Assembly: GCF_014646655.1 (NCBI RefSeq)
Contig: NZ_BMNR01000004.1
Location: 124,001-188,000 of the forward strand
Reading direction: 5' to 3'
DNA length: 64,000 nt
Source: Yeosuana aromativorans
GTDB taxonomy: Bacteria; Bacteroidota; Bacteroidia; Flavobacteriales; Flavobacteriaceae
Part shown: piece by piece, positions 34,098-42,878 of the stretch
Layout: every line of letters begins with the position of its first letter
Numbering within the stretch: position 1 is the first letter of the stretch
The notes under the pieces: model-generated
Seen by the model: only the letters and a program-made list of their open reading frames with translations
Databases searched by the model: none
What the model was told of the DNA's origin: nothing
Position numbers and translations under genes: made by a program

Positions 34098-36248
34098 ATG
34101 AAAACAAAATTACTTTTAGCAGTAGTGATCTTAAGTGTCCATTTCACCTTTTCTCAAAATTTAGTAGCTTACTATTCATTTAACGGAAACTCCAATGATG
34201 AAAGCGGAAATGCAAATAATGGCACCGTTAGTGGTGCCACTTTAACACCTGACAGATTTGGAAATACAGATGGTGCTTACAGCTTCAATGGAACGAATAA
34301 CTATATACAATGTCTATCTCCAGGGCCAATAGGGTCATCTCCAAGAACCATAAGTTTCTGGGCAAAAACCAACTTGCTTCCTTCAGTACATTCAAATGTT
34401 GTCTTATCGTACGGAGGTGATGCAGGAAGCTTTAATTATGGAGACAGAATAGAAATTAGTTTAAATTCTTACAATAGATATGGCTTGGTCTTAAGCCTTG
34501 GCGGCTCTGTTTTAATTAGAGAATTTGACAACAGCGATAATAATTGGCATTTTTATACCATTGCTTTTGAAGGAGGTTCAGGAAAACACATTTCAGATTT
34601 TAAGATGTATGCCGATGGGAACCTTTTAACCAATACTACCTATTTGACAGGAAACACATACGAGATCAACACATCGAGCAATTATCCTATCCTAATTGGC
34701 AATCTAACAGGTAGTTACCGCTATTTTAATGGCTCAATTGATGATATGAAAGTCTATGACAAAGCGTTGACCGAAACCGAAATACAAAGTGAGTTTGAAA
34801 ATCTCTTGGCCTACTATCCCTTTAACGGCAATGCCAACGACTTGAGTGGCAACGGCCACAATGGCTCTGTTTTTGAAGCCAGCCTTACCTTAGATAAAGA
34901 CGGAAACCCAGATAGCGCCTATTTGTTTGATGGCGTAAATGATTACATTGATATTGGAGATTGGACTAATGGTGGCGCTATATCTTTTACATTTTGGGCT
35001 CGCTGGGATGCATTTAATAGCTACTCCAGAATTGTTGATTTAGGAAATGGCTCATCAAGCAATAATATCATTGTTGGTAATTATCAAACACAAAACAGTT
35101 TATTCTTTTCAGCATATAATGGGGCAACTGAAACTAAAATGTGGACACCTACCATTACATTAGGTCAATGGGATTTTTATACTACAACAGTTGATGCCAA
35201 CGGTATCATGACAATTTACAAAAATGGGATACAAATTGATCAAAGAACAGATGGGTTTACCCCAAATTATTTACTAAGAACAGAACAGTTTATAGGAAAA
35301 AGCAACTTTACGGCAGATAAATATTTTAAAGGAGCTATTGATGAGCTTATGATTTATAACAAAACCCTTACAATTGATGAAATAGGAAAATTGTATAATA
35401 ATAACCTCATTGCTTATTATCCTTTCAATGGCAATGCCAATGACGAAAGTGGGTATGGCAACCATGGAACCGTAAATGGGGCAACCTTAACAAATGATAG
35501 ATTTGGCAATCCAGATAGTGCCTATAGCTTTGATGGTTCAAATGACATTATTACTGTAGCTCATAACGAAATTTTGAATATTAGTAATGAATTATCCATT
35601 TCGGTTTGGGTTAAGCCAAGTTCCCAACAAAACGCCATGATTTTGGGAAAATCAAATTATGTAAGTGCCACAAATTACTTACTTAGAACCAAATCAACTG
35701 GTTATTTAGCGTTTGAATATAAAGAGTTTGCTAATTCCAATAGTTTGCCTCTCATAGTAGATTCCTGGAATCATATTGCTGTTGTTTCCCGTTCAGATAA
35801 TTCAAAACAAATATACATCAATGGAAAACTTGCAACCCATACATCTGCCGTAAGTCCTTATGGATTAGTAACAAATGCACTAACCATTGGCGCAAGAACA
35901 GGTGCCGAATATTTTGATGGTAGCATTGATGACCTCAGAATGTATAAATCTGCTCTTTCAGAATCAGATGTATTAAATCTTTACAATAACAATGCATTAA
36001 ACATTTTAGATCAACATAAATCAAACAATTACTTTTATATCTATAACAACAGTCTCCACTTTAAAGAGAATCAAAATCTATCTGAAATTAAAGAAATATC
36101 CATTTACAACCTTTTAGCACAAACCGTTTTTGAGTCTAGCACAATTCAAAAAGAAACATCTTTAAACTTTTTGCAACAAGGAATCTATATTTTAAAAGTT
36201 AAATTTAACAATGGTGGTATTGGAACAAAAAAAGTAATAATACAATAA
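34098..36248 (+). CDS. Secreted triple-LamG protein with T9SS sorting domain
   Basis: A 716-residue secreted protein. After a signal peptide (1-19) come three LamG / concanavalin A-like modules, each opened by a near-identical motif: LVAYYSFNGN at about 22, LLAYYPFNGN at about 235 and LIAYYPFNGN at about 436, each followed by ND-SG and later a DGxxDDxxxY-like end. The last 75 residues end in a type A C-terminal domain (ISIYNLLAQ, GIYILKVKF, KKVIIQ) that targets type IX secretion to the cell surface. It likely binds carbohydrate or a host surface. No enzymatic domain is visible. Confidence 0.9.
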   Translation: MKTKLLLAVVILSVHFTFSQNLVAYYSFNGNSNDESGNANNGTVSGATLTPDRFGNTDGAYSFNGTNNYIQCLSPGPIGSSPRTISFWAKTNLLPSVHSNVVLSYGGDAGSFNYGDRIEISLNSYNRYGLVLSLGGSVLIREFDNSDNNWHFYTIAFEGGSGKHISDFKMYADGNLLTNTTYLTGNTYEINTSSNYPILIGNLTGSYRYFNGSIDDMKVYDKALTETEIQSEFENLLAYYPFNGNANDLSGNGHNGSVFEASLTLDKDGNPDSAYLFDGVNDYIDIGDWTNGGAISFTFWARWDAFNSYSRIVDLGNGSSSNNIIVGNYQTQNSLFFSAYNGATETKMWTPTITLGQWDFYTTTVDANGIMTIYKNGIQIDQRTDGFTPNYLLRTEQFIGKSNFTADKYFKGAIDELMIYNKTLTIDEIGKLYNNNLIAYYPFNGNANDESGYGNHGTVNGATLTNDRFGNPDSAYSFDGSNDIITVAHNEILNISNELSISVWVKPSSQQNAMILGKSNYVSATNYLLRTKSTGYLAFEYKEFANSNSLPLIVDSWNHIAVVSRSDNSKQIYINGKLATHTSAVSPYGLVTNALTIGARTGAEYFDGSIDDLRMYKSALSESDVLNLYNNNALNILDQHKSNNYFYIYNNSLHFKENQNLSEIKEISIYNLLAQTVFESSTIQKETSLNFLQQGIYILKVKFNNGGIGTKKVIIQ

Positions 36249-36267
36249 ATTTTAACCACTTAGCTTT

Positions 36268-36298
36268 AAAAACTACCTTGCTTTTGTAAGGTGGTTTT
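36268..36298 (+). terminator. Terminator of the LamG gene
   Basis: AAAAACTACCTT pairs with AAGGTGGTTTT (one G-T wobble) around a short loop, ending in T-rich sequence. Confidence 0.7.
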
Positions 36299-36364
36299 CT
36301 TTCGACTTATAAAAAATTCATAACTTAATCGGCTCTATTATATTTTTTGTTAAATATTTAAACC

Positions 36365-37279
36365 ATGAAAAATATTATAAAAGTAGCCGCTGCCCAAATT
36401 GCTCCCGTTTTTTTAGATAAAGAAAAAACAATCGATAAAGCCTGTGAGGCTATTGCAGAAGCTGGCAAAAAAGGTGCCAAACTAATTGTGTTTCCAGAAG
36501 CTTTTATTTCAGGATATCCAGATTGGGTTTGGCTCATTCCTAATAGTAAAGGTGCAGAACTTAATGACCTATACATCCAACTTGTTGAGAATGCTATTTC
36601 AGTTCCAGATGAAAGTACCAATAAACTTTGTAAAGCAGCTAAGTCCGCTAAAATAAACGTGGCAATAGGAATGCATGAAAGAAATTCTGAAACCAGTAAT
36701 ACCAGCCTTTATAATAGCATACTGTTTATTGATGAACAAGGCGTGATAATGGGAAAACACCGAAAATTGATTCCAACAGGCGGTGAACGCCTTATCTGGA
36801 CTCAAGGTGATGGAAGTACGTTAAAGTCATACAGTACTTCTGCAGGAAAAATAGCTGGACTGATTTGTTGGGAAAACTTTATGCCATTGGCAAGACATGC
36901 CATTTATGAATTAGGAACCCAAATCTTGATTTCGCCAACTTGGGATAAAAGTCCCAACTGGCTACAAACCATGCAACATGTTGCAAGAGAAGGCGGCTTG
37001 TTTGTCATTAGTTGTTGCATGCCTCTAAAAATGAAAGATATCCCAGATGATTTTGCGTTTAAAAAACTATATCCTAAAGATAGGGAATGGATCAATGTTG
37101 GCAATAGCTGCATCATAGCTCCAAACGGAAAATTCCTTGAAGGCCCTCTTGAAGCTGAAGAAGGAATTTTATATGCTGATATTGATCTTAAACAAATAAT
37201 AGCAGCCAAACGTATGTTTGATGCCGTTGGTCATTATTCCAGACCAGACGTGTTTGAGTTTAACTTAAAAAACAGATAA
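36365..37279 (+). CDS. Nitrilase-type carbon-nitrogen hydrolase
   Basis: A 304-residue enzyme of the nitrilase superfamily. Catalytic triad: Glu45 (FPEAFISGYP), Lys134 (KHRKLIPT) and Cys168 (ICWENFMPLAR). The GYP after Glu and the CWENxMPLAR motif match the true nitrilase branch (nitrile to carboxylic acid plus ammonia) better than amidase branches, and HYSRPDVF is a nitrilase C-terminal mark. Substrate unknown. It is a lone gene between the LamG and helicase genes. Confidence 0.9.
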   Translation: MKNIIKVAAAQIAPVFLDKEKTIDKACEAIAEAGKKGAKLIVFPEAFISGYPDWVWLIPNSKGAELNDLYIQLVENAISVPDESTNKLCKAAKSAKINVAIGMHERNSETSNTSLYNSILFIDEQGVIMGKHRKLIPTGGERLIWTQGDGSTLKSYSTSAGKIAGLICWENFMPLARHAIYELGTQILISPTWDKSPNWLQTMQHVAREGGLFVISCCMPLKMKDIPDDFAFKKLYPKDREWINVGNSCIIAPNGKFLEGPLEAEEGILYADIDLKQIIAAKRMFDAVGHYSRPDVFEFNLKNR

Positions 37280-37366
37280 TTAAACAAGCATTAAATTATT
37301 ATTAACTTGTTTTTATACCAAGCTTTTTAAAATCACTTCCTTAAATCAAAGCAACTGATTTTAAAC

Positions 37367-37374
37367 TATCTTTG
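37367..37374 (+). promoter_or_regulatory. Promoter -7 box of the helicase gene
   Basis: TATCTTTG is an exact TAnnTTTG match 17 nt before the ATG. A good -33 TTG is not evident. Confidence 0.45.
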
Positions 37375-37390
37375 CCCCAAACAATGTTAC

Positions 37391-38629
37391 ATGTCATTTA
37401 AAGACTTAAAACTTAACAAGCCTATTTTAAGAGCGGTTGCTGAAGCGGGTTATGAAAACCCAACCTTGGTTCAGGAAAAAACCATTCCGTTGGTTTTGGC
37501 CAAAAAAGATATTGTAGTGTCTGCCCAAACTGGCACCGGAAAAACCGCTGCCTTTGCCTTACCCATTTTACAATTGCTTTTTGACAAGCAAGACGCTTCA
37601 AAACGCGGTAAAAAAATACGAGCATTGGTAGTAAGCCCAACACGGGAATTGGCTTTACAAATTGAAGAGAATTTTAAAACCTACAGCACCTACACCAATC
37701 TAAGAAGTACGGTAATTTTTGGTGGTACGTCCATAGAACCTCAAATAGATGTCTTAAAAAAAGGTATTGATATTTTAATCGCTACACCAGGGCGTTTATT
37801 GGATTTACATAAACAGGACATTGTTAATTTAGATTACATTGAAACCTTGGTGCTGGACGAAGCCGATTTAATGTTGGACATGGGCTTTATTGACGATGTC
37901 AAAAAGATAGAACGCTTGTGCCCTGCCGACAAACAAACCTTGCTGTTTTCTGCAACCATTCCGTTTAAGGTTGAGCAACTGGCCAATACCATTTTAAAAT
38001 TACCAGAACGCGTGGAAGTATCGCCGAATTCATCCACATCAAAAAACGTCAATCAGGTATTGTATTATGTTCCCAAGCGCAATAAAATTGAATTGTGTTT
38101 ACACTTATTGCGAAATACCATAAAAGGAAGCATCCTTATTTTTAGGCGTACAAAATTTGGAGTTGACAAACTGGAACAAACACTTTTAAAAAATGGTTAC
38201 AAAGTTGAGACCATTCATGGTGATAAAGCCCAAAATTTAAGACAAGAATCACTTAAAAAGTTTAAAAACGGTTATGTCAATATTTTAATTGCCACAGATG
38301 TTGCTGCACGAGGTATTGACATTGACGAACTAGATGCCGTTATTAATTTTGATTTACCCAATGTACCCGAAACCTATGTACATAGAATTGGCAGAACGGC
38401 ACGAGCCGGTAATTCCGGAACTTCTTATTCGTTCTGTTCGGCTGATGAGAAACCGTATGTGGCCAGTATTCAAAAATTAATCAATTTGCAGATTGATGTT
38501 GATGATACACATCCCTATCCGTTAGACCCAAAAGCTAAAAAAGAAACCCATAGAACACCTGGCAAAAGCAAGCATAAAAAAGGCAGAAAAAGCGAAGCCT
38601 CAAAAAAGAAAAAAAAGCGTTGGTATTAA
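37391..38629 (+). CDS. DEAD-box RNA helicase
   Basis: A 412-residue RhlE-like helicase: Q motif, Walker A AQTGTGKT (Lys51), PTRELA, GG, TPGR, DEAD, SAT, and the second RecA domain with ATDVAARGIDI and HRIGRTARAG. The last 40 residues are Lys/Arg/Ser-rich (KSKHKKGRKSEASKKKKKR), an RNA-binding tail common in flavobacterial paralogs. Probable roles are ribosome assembly or mRNA remodelling in the cold; the exact substrate is unknown. Confidence 0.93.
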   Translation: MSFKDLKLNKPILRAVAEAGYENPTLVQEKTIPLVLAKKDIVVSAQTGTGKTAAFALPILQLLFDKQDASKRGKKIRALVVSPTRELALQIEENFKTYSTYTNLRSTVIFGGTSIEPQIDVLKKGIDILIATPGRLLDLHKQDIVNLDYIETLVLDEADLMLDMGFIDDVKKIERLCPADKQTLLFSATIPFKVEQLANTILKLPERVEVSPNSSTSKNVNQVLYYVPKRNKIELCLHLLRNTIKGSILIFRRTKFGVDKLEQTLLKNGYKVETIHGDKAQNLRQESLKKFKNGYVNILIATDVAARGIDIDELDAVINFDLPNVPETYVHRIGRTARAGNSGTSYSFCSADEKPYVASIQKLINLQIDVDDTHPYPLDPKAKKETHRTPGKSKHKKGRKSEASKKKKKRWY

Positions 38630-38659
38630 ATGAATTACAGATTTTCATTTTGCCAAACT

Positions 38660-39088
38660 TTAAACTTTATATCTCTGGTTTAAGTAGTGCTTTAAAAATG
38701 GGATTTGTATACAAACCATAAGACCCAAAAGCATCAATGCATAGCCAAATGTTTTAGGAATGGATACACTTGGAGCCTTAAGATTAGAAAGCGTATCGGT
38801 TATTTTATTATTGCTAAGAATACTAAAATCTATAGTATCCATAAAACCTGAGGATTCTGTTTTAACTCCAAATATGATATAACAAGTTATAGCTATAATA
38901 CCTAGTGAAATAAGAACCCAACCTTTTTTAGAAATCAACGGTTTATAAACTGTTGCTTTACTGGAACTCAAAGCTAAAACTTGGTCCATAACCTTGTTAG
39001 TAAAATCAAATGAAGGTGTCTCCAAAGACGTTTCCTTCATCATTTTATCTACTAATTTTTCTATGTGCTTATCGGTATTATGATCCAT
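38660..39088 (-). CDS. Two-TM membrane protein, probable anti-sigma partner
   Basis: A 142-residue protein encoded directly after the ECF sigma gene, overlapping it by 11 nt. Residues 1-45 are charged and cytosolic (HIEKLVDKMMKETSLETPSFDFTNKVM), then membrane helices at about 50-70 (GWVLISLGIIAITCYIIFGV) and 110-130 (GYALMLLGLMVCIQIPFL). It lacks the HxxxCxxC zinc motif of ZAS anti-sigma factors. Position and topology suggest a membrane-bound anti-sigma factor; that is inference. Confidence 0.65.
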   Translation of the reverse strand: MDHNTDKHIEKLVDKMMKETSLETPSFDFTNKVMDQVLALSSSKATVYKPLISKKGWVLISLGIIAITCYIIFGVKTESSGFMDTIDFSILSNNKITDTLSNLKAPSVSIPKTFGYALMLLGLMVCIQIPFLKHYLNQRYKV

Positions 39089-39659
39089 AGTGTTGAATTA
39101 TTTCGGGTTCTAATCGCTCTTTTAAAATAGTGGCTAACTTTTTTCGGATTCTAAACAGCTTAACCTTTACATTATTTTCTGTTAAATTGACAACTTTTGC
39201 AATTTCTTCCAAAGATTCTTCTTCAAAATAAAACAAAGTCAGTAAAAAAGCATCATCACTTGGCAACAGTTTGATACAATCTTGAATGGCCTGCTTACGT
39301 TCTTCAGCTTCCATGTCATCCAGTGCATTATCCATATTTTTAATTTGATTCAAATTAAATTCATCAATTGATTCTATATGCTGTTCGCGTTTATGCTTTT
39401 TTAACCGGTCCAAACAAGTATTATAAGTTACTTTATATATCCATGTTGAGAATTTAGAATCCCCTTTAAATTGTCGCAATGATTTAAACACCTTTACAAA
39501 AGTGTCTTGTGCCACTTCTTCTGCCTCTTCCTTGTTTTTAACCATCCGTAATGCCAATGAAAACACTAAATCCTTATAGCGGTCAACCAAAGTGCTAAAC
39601 GCATTGGTATGGCCTTCAATAATTAAATTGATATAATATTGGTCTTCGTTGGTGGTCAT
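39078..39659 (-). CDS. ECF-type RNA polymerase sigma factor
   Basis: A 193-residue extracytoplasmic-function sigma factor. Region 2 (about 22-90: FSTLVDRYKDLVFSLALRMVKNKEEAEEVAQDTFVKVFKSLRQFKGDSKFSTWIYKVTYNTCLD) and region 4 (about 125-180: LPSDDAFLLTLFYFEEESLEEIAKVVNLTENNVKVKLFRIRKKL) are both complete. The promoter is a GTAAC-N17-CGTC element 11 nt from the ATG, mirrored by a second copy facing the divergent DUF6249 gene. Overlap with the downstream membrane protein suggests translational coupling with its regulator. Confidence 0.95.
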   Translation of the reverse strand: MTTNEDQYYINLIIEGHTNAFSTLVDRYKDLVFSLALRMVKNKEEAEEVAQDTFVKVFKSLRQFKGDSKFSTWIYKVTYNTCLDRLKKHKREQHIESIDEFNLNQIKNMDNALDDMEAEERKQAIQDCIKLLPSDDAFLLTLFYFEEESLEEIAKVVNLTENNVKVKLFRIRKKLATILKERLEPEIIQHYGS

Positions 39660-39666
39660 TTGATAG

Positions 39667-39696
39667 TAAGACGATTAAAATTTGTTTTAGGTTACA
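39667..39696 (-). promoter_or_regulatory. ECF-type promoter of the sigma operon
   Basis: On the minus strand TGTAACC (39696-39690) and CGTCTTA (39673-39667) lie with exactly 17 nt between GTAAC and CGTC. This resembles ECF-dependent promoter elements, suggesting autoregulation. The CGTC ends 10 nt before the ATG, so the leader would be very short. Confidence 0.6.
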
Positions 39697-39725
39697 ATAC
39701 ATTTAAAAATTATTTTGCTAAAAAC

Positions 39726-39752
39726 TGTAACCTAAATGAAAAAGGCGTCGTC
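39726..39752 (+). promoter_or_regulatory. Mirror ECF-type promoter of the DUF6249 gene
   Basis: TGTAACC (39726-39732) and CGTC (39749-39752), again with 17 nt between GTAAC and CGTC. TGTAACCTAAA here and its complement at 39686-39696 form a perfect 11-bp inverted repeat, so the two promoters face away from each other. Confidence 0.6.
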
Positions 39753-39799
39753 ATAAGCTATGAACACATTAAAAATAATCAATTTAAAAACAGAAAGTT

Positions 39800-40147
39800 A
39801 TGGGATCAGAATTTATTATTATGCCACTTTTTATTGCTGCTGTATTTGGAATATTTTATTTATACTTTTCAACACGCAATAAAGAACGCTTGGCCCTTAT
39901 AGAGAAAGGTGCCGATGCCAGTATTTTTATGAAAGGAAAAGGTCATACCGCACCTATTTGGAAAGTGGTAATCTTAAACCTTGCCTTATTACTAATGGGT
40001 ATTGGATTGGGCGTTTTTATTGCCTCCCTTTTGGCTAGTTATACAACCTTGGATGAGGATGCAGTTTATCCAGCAGTTATTTTCTTTATGGCTGGTGTTG
40101 GCTTATTTATAGGTTTCAATATGACCAAAAACCTTGAAAAGGAATAA
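39800..40147 (+). CDS. DUF6249 membrane protein
   Basis: A 115-residue integral membrane protein: an N-terminal helix (IIMPLFIAAVFGIFYLYF), a cytosolic stretch with KERLALIEKGADASIFM, then two more helices (VVILNLALLLMGIGLGVFIASLL and YPAVIFFMAGVGLFIGFNM). Matches DUF6249, common beside ECF sigma genes in Bacteroidota. Function unknown. The mirrored promoter suggests it is a target of the divergent sigma factor. Confidence 0.85.
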   Translation: MGSEFIIMPLFIAAVFGIFYLYFSTRNKERLALIEKGADASIFMKGKGHTAPIWKVVILNLALLLMGIGLGVFIASLLASYTTLDEDAVYPAVIFFMAGVGLFIGFNMTKNLEKE

Positions 40148-40168
40148 ACCCATCAATCAAAAAACATT

Positions 40169-40199
40169 AAAAACCTGCTTTTAGTAAAAGCAGGTTTTT
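40169..40199. terminator. Bidirectional terminator between convergent genes
   Basis: AAAAACCTGCTTTT and AAAAGCAGGTTTTT around a 3-nt loop, between the DUF6249 and VanX genes. Confidence 0.85.
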
Positions 40200-40864
40200 T
40201 ACTTTATGGGGAAATCAAAATAAGTATCAGGAAAGGGTTCATTATTTAAAGTGAAATGCCACCACTCTCTTGGATAATTTCTAAATCCGTGTTTTAACAT
40301 AACCTGTTGCAACAACTGTCTGTTTATTTTCTGTTTCTCTGTAATTCCATCGTAGTCCACCCAAGATTGGTGTCCAAAAAAATCATACGGACTTCCCATA
40401 TCCAAAGGCTTATATGTATTTCCGTCGATAATGGTTAAATCAACAGTACTACCTCTACTATGTCCCGAACGAGCGGCAATATACTCTTCTTTAAATAAGT
40501 CTTTCTTGTCAACATTTGGATAAAATATATGTTTGTTAATGGTATCATTTAAATCCTTGGCCCAAACTATAAAATGATTCACGGCACGTTGTGGGCGGTA
40601 ACCGTCATAAACTTTTAAACAAAGATTTTGTTGTTCTAATTCTTCTTGAACTTGTTTTAATGCAGTGGCAGCCTCTTCGGTTAAAATAAGAGTATTGGAC
40701 TGATATCCGTCAATAATCTTACCCACAAAATTATAACTGGTATGGTATCGCAATTCAACATTCATATCGGGAACAATCTCCTCTACATGCACAAATCCTT
40801 CTGGTAACTGCGGAAAAACCGCGGACCACATTAAACAAAACAACCATACAATATTAAATTTCAT
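40199..40864 (-). CDS. M15 family D-Ala-D-Ala dipeptidase (VanX/DdpX type)
   Basis: A 221-residue exported zinc peptidase. A signal peptide (MKFNIVWLFCLMWSAVFPQ) is followed by the VanX-type domain with YDGYRPQRAVNHF, zinc ligands in SGHSRGSTVDLTI (His and Asp) and the catalytic EWWHF (Glu and the third ligand His). It should cleave D-Ala-D-Ala. In Gram-negative bacteria this role is usually peptide salvage, not vancomycin resistance, and no vanA/vanH genes are nearby. Start at ATG 40864; a TTG two codons upstream is less likely. Confidence 0.92.
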   Translation of the reverse strand: MKFNIVWLFCLMWSAVFPQLPEGFVHVEEIVPDMNVELRYHTSYNFVGKIIDGYQSNTLILTEEAATALKQVQEELEQQNLCLKVYDGYRPQRAVNHFIVWAKDLNDTINKHIFYPNVDKKDLFKEEYIAARSGHSRGSTVDLTIIDGNTYKPLDMGSPYDFFGHQSWVDYDGITEKQKINRQLLQQVMLKHGFRNYPREWWHFTLNNEPFPDTYFDFPIK

Positions 40865-40944
40865 ATCCAACCCAATTTATGCTAATTTAGAGAAATTAAT
40901 TTTTAACAAGAGGCTATTCTTAACTTTTAAAATGAAAGTTCAAT

Positions 40945-41535
40945 ATGATTAGAGAGGTTATTGATTTATATATGAAAGATGCCGAAGTATGTTATTACCC
41001 TCATTTTTTTAGTGCAAATGAGGCTGATTACTATTTTAAAAAACTTTTAAATACCATTGATTGGCAGCAAGATACCATAACCGTTTTTGGAAAAACCTAT
41101 TTACAACCAAGATTGACTGCGTTGCATGCAAACAATAAAAATCCTTACTCTTATTCAAACATTACCATGCACCCCAAAACTTTTACAAAAGAGCTCACAG
41201 ACATAAAAAGTGCTATTGAAAATGAGGTCAAGGCCAATTTCACAACTTGTTTGGCCAACTTATATCGAAACGGTCAAGACAGCAACGGCTGGCATGCAGA
41301 TGATGAAAAAGAATTAGGCAAAAAACCCGTTATAGCTTCTGTTACCTTTGGATCAGAACGCATTTTTCATTTTAAACACAAACAAGATCCCAGCCACAAG
41401 GTAAAACTTGTTTTGAAACACGGCAGTCTTTTATTAATGAAAGGAGATACTCAAAAACATTGGCTACATCAGTTGCCAAAAACCAAAAAAGATATCGGAG
41501 AACGAATTAATTTAACCTTTAGAATTATTGCATAA
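40945..41535 (+). CDS. AlkB-like 2-oxoglutarate/Fe(II) dioxygenase
   Basis: A 196-residue AlkB family enzyme that removes alkyl groups from nucleic acid bases. Iron ligands His117 and Asp119 in NGWHADDE, a second His in the KHWLHQLP segment, and the 2-oxoglutarate-binding Arg motif RINLTFR are visible. The short N-terminal region fits AlkB2/3-like forms. A Met at residue 10 is an alternative start. Divergent from the VanX gene. Confidence 0.92.
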   Translation: MIREVIDLYMKDAEVCYYPHFFSANEADYYFKKLLNTIDWQQDTITVFGKTYLQPRLTALHANNKNPYSYSNITMHPKTFTKELTDIKSAIENEVKANFTTCLANLYRNGQDSNGWHADDEKELGKKPVIASVTFGSERIFHFKHKQDPSHKVKLVLKHGSLLLMKGDTQKHWLHQLPKTKKDIGERINLTFRIIA

Positions 41536-41537
41536 AA

Positions 41538-41563
41538 AAACCGAGATCCCTCAATCTCGGTTT
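41538..41563 (+). terminator. Terminator of the AlkB gene
   Basis: AAACCGAGAT and ATCTCGGTTT around a 6-nt loop, directly after the stop codon. Confidence 0.8.
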
Positions 41564-41921
41564 CTTCTCAATTTGCTTTTTTTATTACGAAGATAGATTT
41601 AGGGTCTCTATATCTACTCATAACGCAAATATTAATTAATTAATCCATTGAACTAAAAAGTATGTTATTTAGTACACTTCAAAAGTAAAATTATATTTCA
41701 ATATGAACGACAAAAAGTATATTATTTCGATGAAATACATTTAATTTTAACATTTATAGATTAAATTATTTATTTTATCGACGAAATGCACATCTTAAGT
41801 AATGTCTTTTTAAATTAAAAGAGCAAGATGGTCATAAAATTTTAATATATTTTTATGACAAAAAATAATAATCATTTAAGAATTTCGGTTCTATAAAAAT
41901 ATAATCCTTAGTTGTAATAAA
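41564..41921. other. Gene-free 358-bp AT-rich spacer
   Basis: No ORF of note. It holds two near-identical 16-nt copies of AAAAAGTATrTTATTT 57 bp apart (41655-41670 and 41712-41727) and a GTCATAAAA/TTTTATGAC inverted repeat at 41831-41859. These may bind a regulator of the next gene. Nothing else is recognised. Confidence 0.4.
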
Positions 41922-42851
41922 ATGAAAACCAAAATTTTAATCATATTCCTTTTTTGCATGGTCAGAACCTATTCGCAAGACCAAAAATTTGTGGCTCATG
42001 ATTTGGCTGTTAACAGTTTAATTGATGGCACATTGTTAACCCCAAATACTCCTGAGAAGCCAGATTTGGTTATCATCATTGGGGGGTCTGGGCCAACGGA
42101 TAGAAACGGTAATCAAAATTTTATGAGAAACAACTCACTAAAAAAATTAGCGGAGGGTTTATTAAATAACAATATTGCCACATTTAGATATGACAAACGG
42201 ATTGTAAAGCAGCTTAAACACGGTAACATAGACAAAAACATTATGTTTGATGATTTTGTGTCCGATGCCAGCGCTACTATTGATTATTTTAAAAAAACGA
42301 ACACCTTTAATAAAATTTATGTTTTGGGGCACAGCCAAGGAAGCTTGGTTGGTATGCTTGCAGCTAAAAATAAAGCTGACGGATTTATTTCAATAGCTGG
42401 AGTTGCGCAACCCATTGATTCCATTGTCATTGAGCAAATTGAAAAAACATATCCTGTATTTACCAACGATGCCAAAAGGATTTTTACAAGCTTAAGAAAA
42501 GGCAAAAAAACGGATGACTATCCTAAAGAATTGGCTGCCATTTTTAATAAAGACATTCAACCATTTATGATGAACTGGATGCAATACAATCCAAGAGAAG
42601 AAATCAAAAAACTAAAAATGCCCATTTTGATTATAACCGGTACCAGTGATTTACAAGTTGAAGTAAAAGAAGCCAACCTGTTAAAAGAAGCAGTTCCTAG
42701 TGCGTCTTTAAAAATTATTGATAAGATGAACCATGTTTTGGTTCCAATTAAAGATGACAATTTAGAAAACTCTAAATCGTATGACGAGGCTTCAAGAAAG
42801 CTTTCACCTGAACTCATAGAAGATATAACCGAATTTGTGAACAAATCATAA
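41922..42851 (+). CDS. Exported alpha/beta-hydrolase
   Basis: A 309-residue alpha/beta-hydrolase with a signal peptide (residues 1-18, ending RTYSQ). The nucleophile elbow is GHSQG (Ser138), with GGSGPTDRNG as the oxyanion-loop region, Asp in GTSDLQV and His in KMNHVLVP. It resembles BAAT/dienelactone-like esterases. Substrate unknown. Lone gene ended by a terminator. Confidence 0.9.
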   Translation: MKTKILIIFLFCMVRTYSQDQKFVAHDLAVNSLIDGTLLTPNTPEKPDLVIIIGGSGPTDRNGNQNFMRNNSLKKLAEGLLNNNIATFRYDKRIVKQLKHGNIDKNIMFDDFVSDASATIDYFKKTNTFNKIYVLGHSQGSLVGMLAAKNKADGFISIAGVAQPIDSIVIEQIEKTYPVFTNDAKRIFTSLRKGKKTDDYPKELAAIFNKDIQPFMMNWMQYNPREEIKKLKMPILIITGTSDLQVEVKEANLLKEAVPSASLKIIDKMNHVLVPIKDDNLENSKSYDEASRKLSPELIEDITEFVNKS

Positions 42852-42852
42852 A

Positions 42853-42878
42853 AAAAGCATCCCAAACAGGATGCTTTT
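42853..42878 (+). terminator. Terminator of the hydrolase gene
   Basis: AAAAGCATCC and GGATGCTTTT around a 6-nt loop right after the stop codon. Confidence 0.8.

Noticed and set aside
34098-36248. Treating the LamG modules as a CRISPR-like or non-coding repeat array
   Set aside because: The repeats are long, in frame, and encode protein domains.
40199-40864. A vancomycin-resistance locus
   Set aside because: Only the dipeptidase is present; there is no ligase, dehydrogenase or two-component regulator.
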